A DNA stretch of 64,000 nucleotides, taken from NCBI GenBank assembly GCA_964635975.1, contig CAZWPO010000001.1:310001-374000 (forward strand), read 5' to 3'. Source of the DNA: UBA5314 sp964635975. GTDB lineage: Bacteria > Bacillota > Syntrophomonadia > Syntrophomonadales > Syntrophomonadaceae. The notes below the pieces were generated by a model, which made no database searches, was not told the DNA's origin, and saw only the letters and a program-made list of their open reading frames with translations. The position numbers and the translations under genes are program-made. The first letter of the stretch is position 1. Each line of letters begins with the position of its first letter. Positions 34,014 through 43,531 of the stretch are shown piece after piece.

Positions 34014-36254
34014 TTAAACGTTTACGTTTATCTCTTTTTGCCCAACTTGAACTCCATCCCAGGCCGTTACTTTTATGGTATGTGTACCGGGAGCCATGCC
34101 GAGACTCTCTAAACGATAGGTAAATGAGTCGCCCATAAAACGTGCTTTTTGAACGTCATCCACATATATCCCCATGGCCTGCACACCTCGCCCAGAAGCA
34201 GCACGGGCCGATACATCTGTAAAGCCTCCAGCTGCCAGCTGAAAACCGTCTGCCGGGCTGCTGATATTCACTCCGGGAGCACGGGAGACAGCACCTGTTT
34301 CCCGATCAATGTAAATCGTCAGGTTTGATTCGCTGGCCCTGGTCCCATTGAAGGCGGTCACTTTTATCGCGCAAGACCCGGCTGAAATAGCCGCTGTATC
34401 AAGCAGATAGTCGAGTTTCGAACCATCCACCCTGGTCATTTGTACTCCATTTACATAGAGCCCCATGGCTACTATCCCGATTGCATCACTTGCTGTCGCG
34501 GAAATTTTTACACCAGCCCCCCGGGCTACACTGATGCCATTCGACGGGCTGGTCAACCACACTGTAGGCGCAGCCAGGTAAGGCGATACCGTACCACCAC
34601 TGGCGGTAAATCCAATCTGCGGCCCATAGGAAGTCCCGCTGGCAGTTATTGCATAGGATCTAGCGTAATAGGTGCTGTCTTCTTCCAGGCCGCCTATATA
34701 ATATCCGAAACTAGTGTTTTCTAAAATACCGCTTCCCAGGCGAATCTTGCTCTCAGCCTGGCCGACCCTTCCCCATAGAAAACCGTATTCACGCACTACA
34801 CTTCCATTTGTCGAGCTTATGGTTCCATTTACTGTGATCCCGTTGGCTGTGAGTGCTCCGATGCTGGTGGTTAAGCTGGCCGTTCCTTTACCACCGCTGC
34901 TGGAACTGCCAGCCGTAAAGCTCAAAATATCTCCCTCTTCGCTGCCATCTTCATGCCTGATCCAGGCCTGGTAGTAGTATACGGTTCCATTAACGAGTCC
35001 TGTCAAATCGTAGCTAAAGGTTTCATCTTCGTCAATATCGTCATCACCAGCTTTTACTTTGGTCATCGGTGGATCACCAGTCCCCCAGTAGAATCCGTAC
35101 TCTTCGATTATGGAGTCGTCTTTTTCGCTGATTTCGCCCATAATCGTAACGCATCCTTCACCGGCTTGAGATCCTCCTGTAGTCACCGACATATCATCGT
35201 CTTCATCCTCGTCTTCGTCCTCATCTGTGTTAAAAAAGCGAACACTACCGTATGAGGTGCCCTGATTGTTTTCTGCATAGGCCTTGTAATAATAAGTAGT
35301 TGCCTCCCTAAGGCCATCCAGCTCGCAGTCGAAATCATCACCTGTTTCAAGTTCTCTATGTCCCGCCACTTCTTTCTGGTTGCACGCCGGACTGGTCCCG
35401 TAATAAAAACCGTATTCTTGTATATCTGAACCACCCACCGCTTCAATTTCCCCGTTCAGTGTAACCTCATCACCGTCTACATCAACGTCCTCGTCAGTAA
35501 TCACCAGGGGTATGTCGTCATCTGTAAAATCAGGACTGCCGCTAACAAAATACCTTAACCCCCCGTATGATATTCCCTCGTCATTTTTAGCGTAGGCCTT
35601 GTAATAATATGTAATCCCTTCAACTAAATCCGTTATAGTAAAGCTATAGGGCTCACCTTCCCCCGGGATTCCGATAAATTCAGGGAATGCATACAGCTCT
35701 TCCGGATCAATCCCAAGATAAAACCCAAATTCTTCGATGTCCGAGTCACCCTCGTCTTCAATTTCACCGTTTATATCTGCCTGATCCTCTTCTACAGAGC
35801 TGGCTTCCCTGGTTATCACCAAAGGTATATCGTCCTCATAATATTCTTCATCATCTTCATCTCCAGTCCTGAAGGATTTGATGCTGCCCCAGTCCTCACC
35901 GGAATCGTTCTTGGCATAAGCCCGGAAGTAATAAGTCTCGTTTTCTTCCAAATCATCCAACTCAAATTCGAAGTCATCGCCTTCATCGATATCGTCGTAA
36001 AACCACTCGTGATGCGATAAGTTTGATCTGCTGGTGCCCCACTCAAATCCGTACTTGATTATTTCGTCATTGCCATCAGACTCTATTTCACCACGCAGAG
36101 TAGCACAATCATCGTCAATATCGACAGCCCTAAGTGTTGATACTCCTGGATCGCTGCTGGCCTGAACCGTATATACGTCCCCCAGCAGCACGGCTATACA
36201 AATAGTAGCAGTCAAGACATAAGCCGGCAGCAAAGCCTTACGCCAACGAGGCAT
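34014..36254 (-). CDS. Secreted repeat protein: five FnIII-like modules plus two Ig-like domains
   Basis: About 746 aa from the ATG at 36254 (GGAGGGGG just upstream). A signal peptide (about 1-33) ends near VQA. Five modules of 85-105 residues follow, each with the pattern ...GEIE..G...I.EYGFYWG... then YYYKAYA.N..G.SYG...SF, an FnIII-like signature. Linkers are very rich in D and E. Two bacterial Ig-like domains close the protein (each with V.ISSP..G..V... and MGLYVNGVQ). No LPXTG, SLH or membrane anchor is seen. Paralogous to the next upstream gene. Surface or matrix role is inferred. Confidence 0.85.
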   Translation of the reverse strand: MPRWRKALLPAYVLTATICIAVLLGDVYTVQASSDPGVSTLRAVDIDDDCATLRGEIESDGNDEIIKYGFEWGTSRSNLSHHEWFYDDIDEGDDFEFELDDLEENETYYFRAYAKNDSGEDWGSIKSFRTGDEDDEEYYEDDIPLVITREASSVEEDQADINGEIEDEGDSDIEEFGFYLGIDPEELYAFPEFIGIPGEGEPYSFTITDLVEGITYYYKAYAKNDEGISYGGLRYFVSGSPDFTDDDIPLVITDEDVDVDGDEVTLNGEIEAVGGSDIQEYGFYYGTSPACNQKEVAGHRELETGDDFDCELDGLREATTYYYKAYAENNQGTSYGSVRFFNTDEDEDEDEDDDMSVTTGGSQAGEGCVTIMGEISEKDDSIIEEYGFYWGTGDPPMTKVKAGDDDIDEDETFSYDLTGLVNGTVYYYQAWIRHEDGSEEGDILSFTAGSSSSGGKGTASLTTSIGALTANGITVNGTISSTNGSVVREYGFLWGRVGQAESKIRLGSGILENTSFGYYIGGLEEDSTYYARSYAITASGTSYGPQIGFTASGGTVSPYLAAPTVWLTSPSNGISVARGAGVKISATASDAIGIVAMGLYVNGVQMTRVDGSKLDYLLDTAAISAGSCAIKVTAFNGTRASESNLTIYIDRETGAVSRAPGVNISSPADGFQLAAGGFTDVSARAASGRGVQAMGIYVDDVQKARFMGDSFTYRLESLGMAPGTHTIKVTAWDGVQVGQKEINVNV

Positions 36255-36508
36255 AAAACCCCCTCCAATCATGATAAATTAACGCTTTAGCCCAAAGTCC
36301 AGAGACTGCCGCCCCCTATTTAGACCATTGCTTATAATATTTCAAAGTGACGTCCCTTCACTATCCCGGTATATCATAACCGTCTTTCTTTAATAATTAC
36401 ACGGTATTTTTACTTTTCCTCCCATATTTGCATTTAGCAGCCTTACTTTTTATTTCCATATCGTCTTTTTGGGTCCAAAACTCAAATTACAGGCAGCGGG
36501 CAAAAAAA
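36255..36508 (-). other. Leader region of the 746-aa repeat protein gene
   Basis: AT-rich non-coding sequence between the gene at 34014-36254 and repeat copy B. On the minus strand it should hold the promoter of that gene, but I see no convincing -35/-10 pair or known riboswitch. Confidence 0.4.
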
Positions 36509-36527
36509 CCCCGGGCAACGCCCGGGG
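36502..36527 (-). terminator. Terminator hairpin of the 638-aa repeat protein gene, distal copy
   Basis: On the minus strand CCCCGGGCGTTGCCCGGGG is followed by TTTTTTTG. A decayed copy of the same hairpin lies nearer the gene at 36741-36760, on the other side of repeat copy B. Confidence 0.85.
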
Positions 36528-36760
36528 TCAGGGTGTCAAAGAAGTTGACACCCTGGCAGAGCAAGCAAAAAAGTTGAAGCACCCTTTGGGTACTAGAATC
36601 TCATTTCGCTGCGCTCAACAAATAAGGCTGATCAAGGAATAAACAAAGCCCGAGATTGAGGCGTACCTGAGTACGTTGTACCCTTCGGGCACTAGGGCTT
36701 TGTGAAATGACAATGATATTCGGCTTTTTTGACGGTCTGACCCCGAGCAACGTCCAGGGC
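36509..36760 (+). repeat. Copy B of the terminator-bracketed repeat
   Basis: The core (about 36528-36740) begins with a hairpin CAGGGTGTC...GACACCCTG, then GGCAGAGCAAGCAAAAAAG, and ends CTTTTTTGACGGTCTGA, matching copy A read on its minus strand. Left bracket: CCCCGGGCAACGCCCGGGG. Right bracket: CCCCGAGCAACGTCCAGGG, three transitions away from the left one. The interior shares GAGGCGTACCTGAGTACGTTG with copy A and a GTACTAGAATCTCA... block with copy C. It lies between the two surface-protein genes and has no coding potential. Confidence 0.85.
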
Positions 36761-36775
36761 CCAAATTTATTTGTC

Positions 36776-38692
36776 TTACTTCACTATTAATGTGGCGCTC
36801 TTCTCTCCGGCTACTGCTCCGTCCCAAGCCGTGACTCTAATGGTATATATCCCGGTACTCATCCCTTTTGTGTCCAGATAATAGCTGAAAAAGGCACCTC
36901 CGCAGCGCATTTTCTTTACCCCGTTAATATACAAGCCCATAGCCTGCACGCCTTTGCTGGAACTGGAACTGGCAGCTATTTCAACCGGACTGCCCACCGA
37001 AACCTGGTAGCCGGGTGTTGGACTGCTTATGGTCACGGCAGGAGCCGTCCCGACTGTTCCTGCTTGTATGTTAATTATAATAGCCTGTTCACCTACATAT
37101 TTCCCATCCCATGCGGTCACTCGAATAGTATTGGTTCCTAAAGGCAGACTGCTGGTATCCAGAGAATAAGCTAATGCACCACCGGATGGCCTAATTTTTT
37201 GCACTCCGTTTATATAAAGTCCCATCGCCTGAACACCTGTATTGTCGCTGGCAGAAGCATAGATGCTTAGTGTTGTTCCCTTTTCTACTGCACTATTAGG
37301 AGTAGGACTGCTGATAACCACCACTGGTGCTCCAGCAACAGGAACAGGTGGTGTGATGACATTGCTGCTTTTGCCGGTGGTGAATTCGACCCTATTGCCG
37401 TAGGCAGTCCCGGCACTGGTAACTGCATAAGCCTTGGCATAATACTCCTCTTGTGTTTCCAGACCACCAAGGATATACATGTAGTCAGTATCAATTGTTA
37501 TACTGGTCCCTAACTTAAACTCTTTTTCAGAGCCATCGGTTTTTCCCCAAACAAATCCGTATTCACTGACGGTACCCCCTCCGGCTGACGTTATTGTACC
37601 GGTCAGGGTTGCTCCTGTAATTGATACCTCGCTGACCCTGGTTTTCAATTCTGCTGGTTCTGTGTTTTTCTCCGTGGTAAAACTCAGTACACTACCGTAA
37701 GACGTGCCTTCATCGTTAGTGGCATAAGCCTTGAAATAGTATCTGGTATCCGGATTCAGACCTGTTAGTCTGTAAACGAAATCATCCCCTTCATCGAGAC
37801 CACTGCTCCCCACCTTCCTCTTGGTAGAAGGTGATGAGCTGGTTCCATAATAAAAGCCATACTCTTCGATTTCCGAATCTCCTATCGAATCAAGTTCAGC
37901 ATTCAGGGTAGCCTTGTTTTCATCGATGCTGCTGGCACTTCTGGTTGAGACCTCCGGCTCACCCTCACTGTTGCTCTCCGCTGTGAAACTAAGCACACTG
38001 CCATAAGCGGTTCCTTCAGAATTTTTTGCATAGGCGGCAAAGTAATACTTCTCTCCTTCTTCCAGGCCGGTTAATTCATAGTCAAAATCTTCGCCTTCTT
38101 CGAGGCCAGTGTAACCGACCCTGCGCTTGGTTCCGTCATCAACCGGGTCGCTGCTTTCACCCCAATAAAAACCATACTCCTCGATCTCGGAGCCTCCTGT
38201 AGACTCAAGCTCTCCGTTCAGAACGGCACTTTCATCTTCAACTTCCGTAGCATTTCTGGTGGTTACTTCAGGCGCTTCACCCTCTTCGGTCCTGAATGAA
38301 AGGGTGTCGCCATATGCATAGCCTTCAGAGTTTCGTGCATAGGCTACAAAATAATACCTGGTATCAGGCTCCAAATTCGAAAGTATATAATCAAAATCCT
38401 CGCCCTCGGTCAGTCCCGTGGTCCCTACCCTTCGTTTTGTACCGTCATCTACAGGGTCTCTGCTTTCGCCATAATAAAACCCGTATTCCGTAATCGCATC
38501 TCCGCCATCGTCATCAAGTTCCCCGTTAAGTATTGCATCTTCAGCTCCAATTCCAGATGCTTTCTGGCTAGTAACGCCGGGCACTGTATCGGCCAAAGCC
38601 TCTGCGGGCAATATCAATCCGACTAGCATAAAGGTTAAGCTTACCAAAGATACAAGAATTCCGCTAATCATTGTTTTACGCATAACTGGCAT
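36776..38692 (-). CDS. Secreted repeat protein: four FnIII-like modules plus two Ig-like domains
   Basis: About 638 aa from the ATG at 38692 (GGGGGGAG a few bases upstream; a longer frame to 38728 has no SD). Signal peptide about 1-35, then four FnIII-like modules (repeated ...LNGELDD.G...I.EYGFYYGES and YYFKAYATN.EGTSYGSVLSFTT) and two C-terminal Ig-like domains with MGLYINGVQK. It is a close paralog of the protein encoded at 34014-36254, with one module fewer. No anchor motif is seen, so release or non-covalent attachment is likely. Confidence 0.85.
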   Translation of the reverse strand: MPVMRKTMISGILVSLVSLTFMLVGLILPAEALADTVPGVTSQKASGIGAEDAILNGELDDDGGDAITEYGFYYGESRDPVDDGTKRRVGTTGLTEGEDFDYILSNLEPDTRYYFVAYARNSEGYAYGDTLSFRTEEGEAPEVTTRNATEVEDESAVLNGELESTGGSEIEEYGFYWGESSDPVDDGTKRRVGYTGLEEGEDFDYELTGLEEGEKYYFAAYAKNSEGTAYGSVLSFTAESNSEGEPEVSTRSASSIDENKATLNAELDSIGDSEIEEYGFYYGTSSSPSTKRKVGSSGLDEGDDFVYRLTGLNPDTRYYFKAYATNDEGTSYGSVLSFTTEKNTEPAELKTRVSEVSITGATLTGTITSAGGGTVSEYGFVWGKTDGSEKEFKLGTSITIDTDYMYILGGLETQEEYYAKAYAVTSAGTAYGNRVEFTTGKSSNVITPPVPVAGAPVVVISSPTPNSAVEKGTTLSIYASASDNTGVQAMGLYINGVQKIRPSGGALAYSLDTSSLPLGTNTIRVTAWDGKYVGEQAIIINIQAGTVGTAPAVTISSPTPGYQVSVGSPVEIAASSSSSKGVQAMGLYINGVKKMRCGGAFFSYYLDTKGMSTGIYTIRVTAWDGAVAGEKSATLIVK

Positions 38693-39113
38693 TTTCTCCC
38701 CCCATTTCGTTAAACATATGACTGGCAAACATATATCCTTACTGATGAGGCTAAAATTTCACCTCCCCGGCAAGACTCATCCAAAAAGTCAGGGTAATTA
38801 TTTACCCTAATGATACAACAGCAGAGGGCTGGGGCATAAACAGATAATTTAACTTATCCAGGGCGCTAGGGAAATAATAGTCGGAATAGTCCAGAATTCA
38901 TACTTTCTGGCAAAAATAAGCGGTAATACCATTATTGTTTGGCTGCCAATTTAACACCATTTGATATAAAAGTACCTGCATATATTCTTTATAACGGTTT
39001 GCCCGCTTGTTGCTAAGTATTCCTTATGATAATCTAGTAACGGCAAACCTGAGAAAATATACTTCATCTATATATTGATATGTATCAAGGCAATAAGTTG
39101 AGGAGGCCTGCTC
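38693..39113. other. Divergent intergenic region
   Basis: About 420 bp between divergent genes. On the minus strand a long-range pair GATGAG...CTCATC (about 38745-38780) encloses GGGGAGGTG, a possible leader structure. On the plus side TTGTTG-17-TAATCT (about 39008-39036) may be the promoter of the SEC-C gene. Nothing else recognised. Confidence 0.35.
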
Positions 39114-40376
39114 ATGTGCAGTTTTAAAATTGGAAGAAACGATCCCTGCCCGTGCGGAAGCGGAAAGAAATATAAAAAATGCTGCGGTCAGTTTGGAGAT
39201 ATGGTTGATGTCTCTTTAGACCCTTTTACCCGCTACAGTCAACTCCTGGCAGCAGTAAAGCTCAAACTGGATGATCATTATAGTCAGCGTATTAAAAAAA
39301 TGCGTAAAGACCTGAAGGAGTACTTCCTTCGCTTCGCCTCCCAGCCTGTTCTGCCGCAGGAAAATGAATCCTTTTATAGTGAATGGCTGTGGTTTGGAGC
39401 ACGGTTTGGTGAAGGCTCCTCTTTAGGTGTAGAATATCTGGAATCACATGGATACTTTATGGATGGACCCTATAAGGACCTTCTGGAAGCTTTAAACCAT
39501 TCCTACCTGTCCGTCTACCAGGTAAAAAACGTTGAGTTTCAGTACCTTGAGCTCGAAGATATTTTCCTTGATGAGAGTGTTAGAGTCATGCTTAAAGAGC
39601 CCTGGGAAGTAGACACTGATGAAAATCAGCCACTACTGCTAGGTAGACTGGTCCATTTAGAAAAAGACTGTATATTTTCAGGAATGGTACTGATCGCCAA
39701 CAATAAGAACGGGGAACGGGATTTCCTTCGCAGGCATATGCGTTTTATAAGCCAGCTGAACCAGAAAAGCGATAGAGAATTTTTGGAGAATAATCAAGAA
39801 ATCGTCTATGGCTTATTTGATCACGCATTAAAACAGGTTATGGTTACCTTCGATCATATTGAAACCGTCAATCTGGAAGGTAAAAATAAAGAAGCCCTGA
39901 TGGAGTGGCTGGCCCAAGACCAGGAGTGGAAGTTATTGCACGATACTCAGGGATACAAATGGTATGGTAGTAGAGATGAGCGTTTTGGCTATTTTCGCAT
40001 AGCGATCGGTGATCAGCATCTAGTATTTGCGGCCGAAGTACTGGATGATATTGAGTACCTGCAAAACACTGTATTGAAGATGCTATCAGACAGTACTACC
40101 AGTATAATAAACAACCGATTCACCACCAGCCAGGTTGCTGATAGTAATTTTTCACTCTGGTTTTTAATAGTGAGGGACCGCGAAACTGAAACCTGGTTAA
40201 GAACTCCTCATATTGAGCTTGATAATCAGACCCCCGAAGGAATTATGAAGGATGAATCTGGAAGATCATTGCTTTTACAAATGCTGAATGAATATATTAT
40301 TAATGATCCAACCCAAGAAGGCAGGGCGTTGCTGGAATATATGCAGGAGAGGGTACTAAGCTATCAGATCGGATAG
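39114..40376 (+). CDS. SEC-C motif protein of unknown function
   Basis: A 420-aa protein beginning with a SEC-C zinc-binding motif (C12-P-C14-GSGKKYKK-C23-C24), like the tail of SecA. The rest is not a SecA and I do not recognise it. It shares the phrase EAL..SYLSVYQV (about 125-137), followed by a similar region, with the 954-aa protein at 49009-51873, so the two are paralogs. GAGGAGG is 7 nt before the ATG. Its last 13 bases overlap the end of engB on the other strand. A role in ribosome or translocation contact is only a guess from the motif. Confidence 0.85.
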   Translation: MCSFKIGRNDPCPCGSGKKYKKCCGQFGDMVDVSLDPFTRYSQLLAAVKLKLDDHYSQRIKKMRKDLKEYFLRFASQPVLPQENESFYSEWLWFGARFGEGSSLGVEYLESHGYFMDGPYKDLLEALNHSYLSVYQVKNVEFQYLELEDIFLDESVRVMLKEPWEVDTDENQPLLLGRLVHLEKDCIFSGMVLIANNKNGERDFLRRHMRFISQLNQKSDREFLENNQEIVYGLFDHALKQVMVTFDHIETVNLEGKNKEALMEWLAQDQEWKLLHDTQGYKWYGSRDERFGYFRIAIGDQHLVFAAEVLDDIEYLQNTVLKMLSDSTTSIINNRFTTSQVADSNFSLWFLIVRDRETETWLRTPHIELDNQTPEGIMKDESGRSLLLQMLNEYIINDPTQEGRALLEYMQERVLSYQIG

Positions 40377-40963
40377 CTGTTTTGGAGCAAGTCAGAGAGG
40401 GCTTCTCTTAAAAGGTCTAAGCCTTCACCATTTTGTGCTGAAAAGCAGATGGGGGTCTGCTGTCTTTCCAGGCCGAGAGTTTGATTTATTACATTAAGAT
40501 ATTTAAGACGTTGACCCCGGGCGATCTTATCTGCTTTGGTGGCCACTAATAGTAGAGGGATCTCATGATGCATCAGCCAATCTTTCATAGTCAGATCGTT
40601 GTCATTGGGTGGGTGGCGGATATCCAGCAGCATTATCACCCCGCGCAATTGAGACCTATCCTGAATGTAATCCTCGATCATCTTACCCCAGCGCTTCTTT
40701 TCCTGCTGTGATACTTTGGCATAGCCGTATCCGGGCAGGTCTACCATATACCAGCTTTTGTTAATTAAATAAAAGTTTATAGTCCTGGTTTTTCCTGGAG
40801 TTGAACTGGATTTTGCCAGACCTCTCTGGTTGGCAAATTTGTTTATCAATGATGATTTGCCTACATTGGATCTGCCAACCAGCGCTATCTCGGGCAGCCC
40901 TTCGCCAGGCAATGAATCAAGGCTTACGAAACATCCGCTGAATTGGGCCTGCTTTACGATCAT
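40364..40963 (-). CDS. engB: Ribosome biogenesis GTPase EngB/YsxC
   Basis: A 199-aa small GTPase with P-loop GRSNVGKSS (30-38), DLPGYGYAK (G3) and ATKAD (G4). It is needed for late 50S subunit assembly. It follows lon after about 170 bp, the same order as lonA-ysxC in Bacillus. Confidence 0.96.
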   Translation of the reverse strand: MIVKQAQFSGCFVSLDSLPGEGLPEIALVGRSNVGKSSLINKFANQRGLAKSSSTPGKTRTINFYLINKSWYMVDLPGYGYAKVSQQEKKRWGKMIEDYIQDRSQLRGVIMLLDIRHPPNDNDLTMKDWLMHHEIPLLLVATKADKIARGQRLKYLNVINQTLGLERQQTPICFSAQNGEGLDLLREALSDLLQNSYPI

Positions 40964-41061
40964 TTAATAAGCCCCCTCCGTTCAAAAATCAGGTCTGAAC
41001 CATGAAGTAAGCACCCTTTTGGGATATGGACAGCATTCGTTTCACGAAGGCCAGAGCTTAT

Positions 41062-41097
41062 AAAAATCCGTGATTGAACATACACAACCGGATTTTT
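41062..41097 (-). terminator. Terminator between lon and engB
   Basis: AAAAATCCG pairs with CGGATTTTT around an 18-nt loop, so T runs flank both sides. It lies just beyond the lon stop codon. Confidence 0.7.
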
Positions 41098-41136
41098 GGT
41101 TTACGCTGACTATATTCACCGACTACACGGACTGTC

Positions 41137-43458
41137 CTATGACAGGAGGGTTTCCTGCAGCACCTCATCCATGTGGCTGACTGGAATAAAGTGCATCTGC
41201 CGACGCACCGGCGCCGGAATATCTGCAAGATCTTTTTTATTATCTATCGGAAGAATAATTCGCTTGATGCCTGCACGGTGGGCTGCCAGTACTTTTTCCT
41301 TGACTCCGCCGATGGGCAACACCCTCCCCCTCAAGGTTATTTCTCCAGTCATAGCTACATCATTTCGCACTTCTTTGCCGGACATTGCGGAAGCCAGGGC
41401 TGTAGCAATAGTAATCCCCGCTGAAGGACCGTCTTTAGGTATAGCCCCTTCAGGCACATGTAGGTGTATGTCAAAATTTTCCATGGTATTTGGGTCAATT
41501 TTGAGTTCTTCGCTGCGAGAGCGGACATAAGTCAGAGCAGCCTGGGCAGACTCTTTCATCACCTCACCCAGTTTGCCGGTCAAAGTGAGTTTGCCTTTGC
41601 CTTTAATCAGGGCTACTTCGATGGAAAGGATATCCCCGCCGGTTTCAGTCCAGGCCAAGCCGGTCGCTACACCGACCTGGCTCTCTTTCTCAGCGACACC
41701 ATACCGGTATTTAGGAATCCCCAGATATTTGTTTACAGTTCCGGCAGTTACACTAACCTGGGTGGCAGCATCTTTAACCACCTGGCGGGCTACTTTTCGG
41801 CAGACCGAAGCAACCTGCCTCTCCAGGTTCCTCACTCCCGCTTCACGGGTATACTCGCGGATCATACGCCTGATAGCACCTTCTGAAAAAGATATATGTT
41901 TTTCTTGCAAGCCATGTTCTTTAATCTGCTTTCGTATCAAGTAGCCGGTAGCGATATGAACCTTGTCTTCTTCTGTATACCCTCCCAGTTCAATTATTTC
42001 CATCCTATCCAGCAACGGCCTGGGTATATTGTAAGTCGAATTTGCAGTAGTAATGAACATCACTTTTGACAGATCAAATGGAACTTCAAGGTAATGATCA
42101 CTAAAGGTATAATTCTGTTCTGGATCCAGCACTTCGAGCAGAGCCGAAGCAGGATCCCCTCTAAAATCCATAGTCATCTTGTCAATTTCATCCAATAAAA
42201 ATACCGGGTTCTTAGAACCGGCCTGTTTGATGCTCTGCAATACCCTTCCCGGCATAGATCCTACATATGTGCGGCGGTGCCCACGAATTTCAGCTTCGTC
42301 TCTTATCCCGCCCAATGACATGCGGATAAATTTTCTACCTAAAGACCTGGCTACCGACTTACCCAGAGAAGTCTTACCCACGCCAGGCGGACCAATCAGA
42401 CACAATATCGGTCCTTTCATTCTTTTCGCCAATTTCCTGATAGCCAGGTATTCCAGTATTCTTTCCTTCGGTTTTTCCAGGCCATAATGATCTTCTTCCA
42501 GAATCTTCTCTGCCAGCTTCAAGTCTAAGCGGTCACGGGTTTCGGTCGACCAGGGCAGTGCCAGCAGCCAGTCCAGATAATTACGCACTACAACTGCCTC
42601 GGCTACCATCGGAGGCATTTTCTCGAGGCGGTCCAATTCTTTAAAAGCTTTTTCCAGAGCATCTTTGGGAAGGTTAGCATTATTGATTTTACCGCGCAGT
42701 TCTTCAATTTCGCTGGCACGATCATCTTTATCGCCAAGTTCCTTTTGTATTGCTTTCATCTGCTCGCGCAAATAGTACTCTTTCTGAGTTTTTTCCATCT
42801 GCTTACGAACCCGAACATTTATCTTCCTTTCCAGTTCCAATACTTCCATTTCCTTGGTCAATAACTCGCACAGGAAGTTGAGCCGAGCGTCGACCGCTTT
42901 TAACTCTAGAACACGCTGTTTTTCGTTTATTCTCAGGCTTAAATGAGAGGCAATCACATCGGCCAACCGGCCTGGCTCTTCGATCCCCACCACTGATACA
43001 ACAGTTTCCGGTGTGATCTTCTTGCTCATTCTGACATATTGCTCAAACTGAGAAATCAAGGTACGCATCAAAGCCTCAATTTCAGCAGTCTTCTGTTCAG
43101 GCCCTTCTTTTAGTGCCTGCACTTCAACTTTTATAAAGGGTTCTTTACTCAGGTAGCACTGCACTTCACCCCTGTAGAGACCTTCAACCAGGACTCGCAT
43201 GGTGCCGCCAGGCATCTTCAGCACCTGGCGAATCTCGGCTATAGTGCCGATGCTGTAGATTTCCTCTTCTTCCGGATCGTCAGTCTGAGCTTCTTTCTGC
43301 GTGGCCAGAAATATCTCTTTAGTGTCAAGCATTGCCTCTTCTATAGCATTAATGGATTTTTTACGCCCCACATCAAGATGGATTACGGTATATGGAAAAA
43401 CCAGTACTCCTCTCAAGGGGAGCATGGGGATATCTCTAAATTCTTTTTCGTTAAACAA
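41137..43458 (-). CDS. lon: ATP-dependent protease La (Lon)
   Basis: About 773 aa. N-terminal substrate domain, coiled-coil region, AAA+ module with GPPGVGKTS, and C-terminal Ser-Lys protease domain with the catalytic Ser in PKDGPSAGIT and Lys in PIGGVKEK. Start: the TTG at 43458 (MFNEKEFRDIPMLPLRG) with GGGAGGTG upstream; a frame from 43479 would place this SD inside the gene. General quality control and regulatory proteolysis. Follows lonB by about 70 bp. Confidence 0.97.
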   Translation of the reverse strand: MFNEKEFRDIPMLPLRGVLVFPYTVIHLDVGRKKSINAIEEAMLDTKEIFLATQKEAQTDDPEEEEIYSIGTIAEIRQVLKMPGGTMRVLVEGLYRGEVQCYLSKEPFIKVEVQALKEGPEQKTAEIEALMRTLISQFEQYVRMSKKITPETVVSVVGIEEPGRLADVIASHLSLRINEKQRVLELKAVDARLNFLCELLTKEMEVLELERKINVRVRKQMEKTQKEYYLREQMKAIQKELGDKDDRASEIEELRGKINNANLPKDALEKAFKELDRLEKMPPMVAEAVVVRNYLDWLLALPWSTETRDRLDLKLAEKILEEDHYGLEKPKERILEYLAIRKLAKRMKGPILCLIGPPGVGKTSLGKSVARSLGRKFIRMSLGGIRDEAEIRGHRRTYVGSMPGRVLQSIKQAGSKNPVFLLDEIDKMTMDFRGDPASALLEVLDPEQNYTFSDHYLEVPFDLSKVMFITTANSTYNIPRPLLDRMEIIELGGYTEEDKVHIATGYLIRKQIKEHGLQEKHISFSEGAIRRMIREYTREAGVRNLERQVASVCRKVARQVVKDAATQVSVTAGTVNKYLGIPKYRYGVAEKESQVGVATGLAWTETGGDILSIEVALIKGKGKLTLTGKLGEVMKESAQAALTYVRSRSEELKIDPNTMENFDIHLHVPEGAIPKDGPSAGITIATALASAMSGKEVRNDVAMTGEITLRGRVLPIGGVKEKVLAAHRAGIKRIILPIDNKKDLADIPAPVRRQMHFIPVSHMDEVLQETLLS

Positions 43459-43531
43459 AAAAACACCTCCCAGGCACATTAATTCTACTATATGTCTAAA
43501 ACTGGTGCAACAATGCTGCGTGCCTTATATA

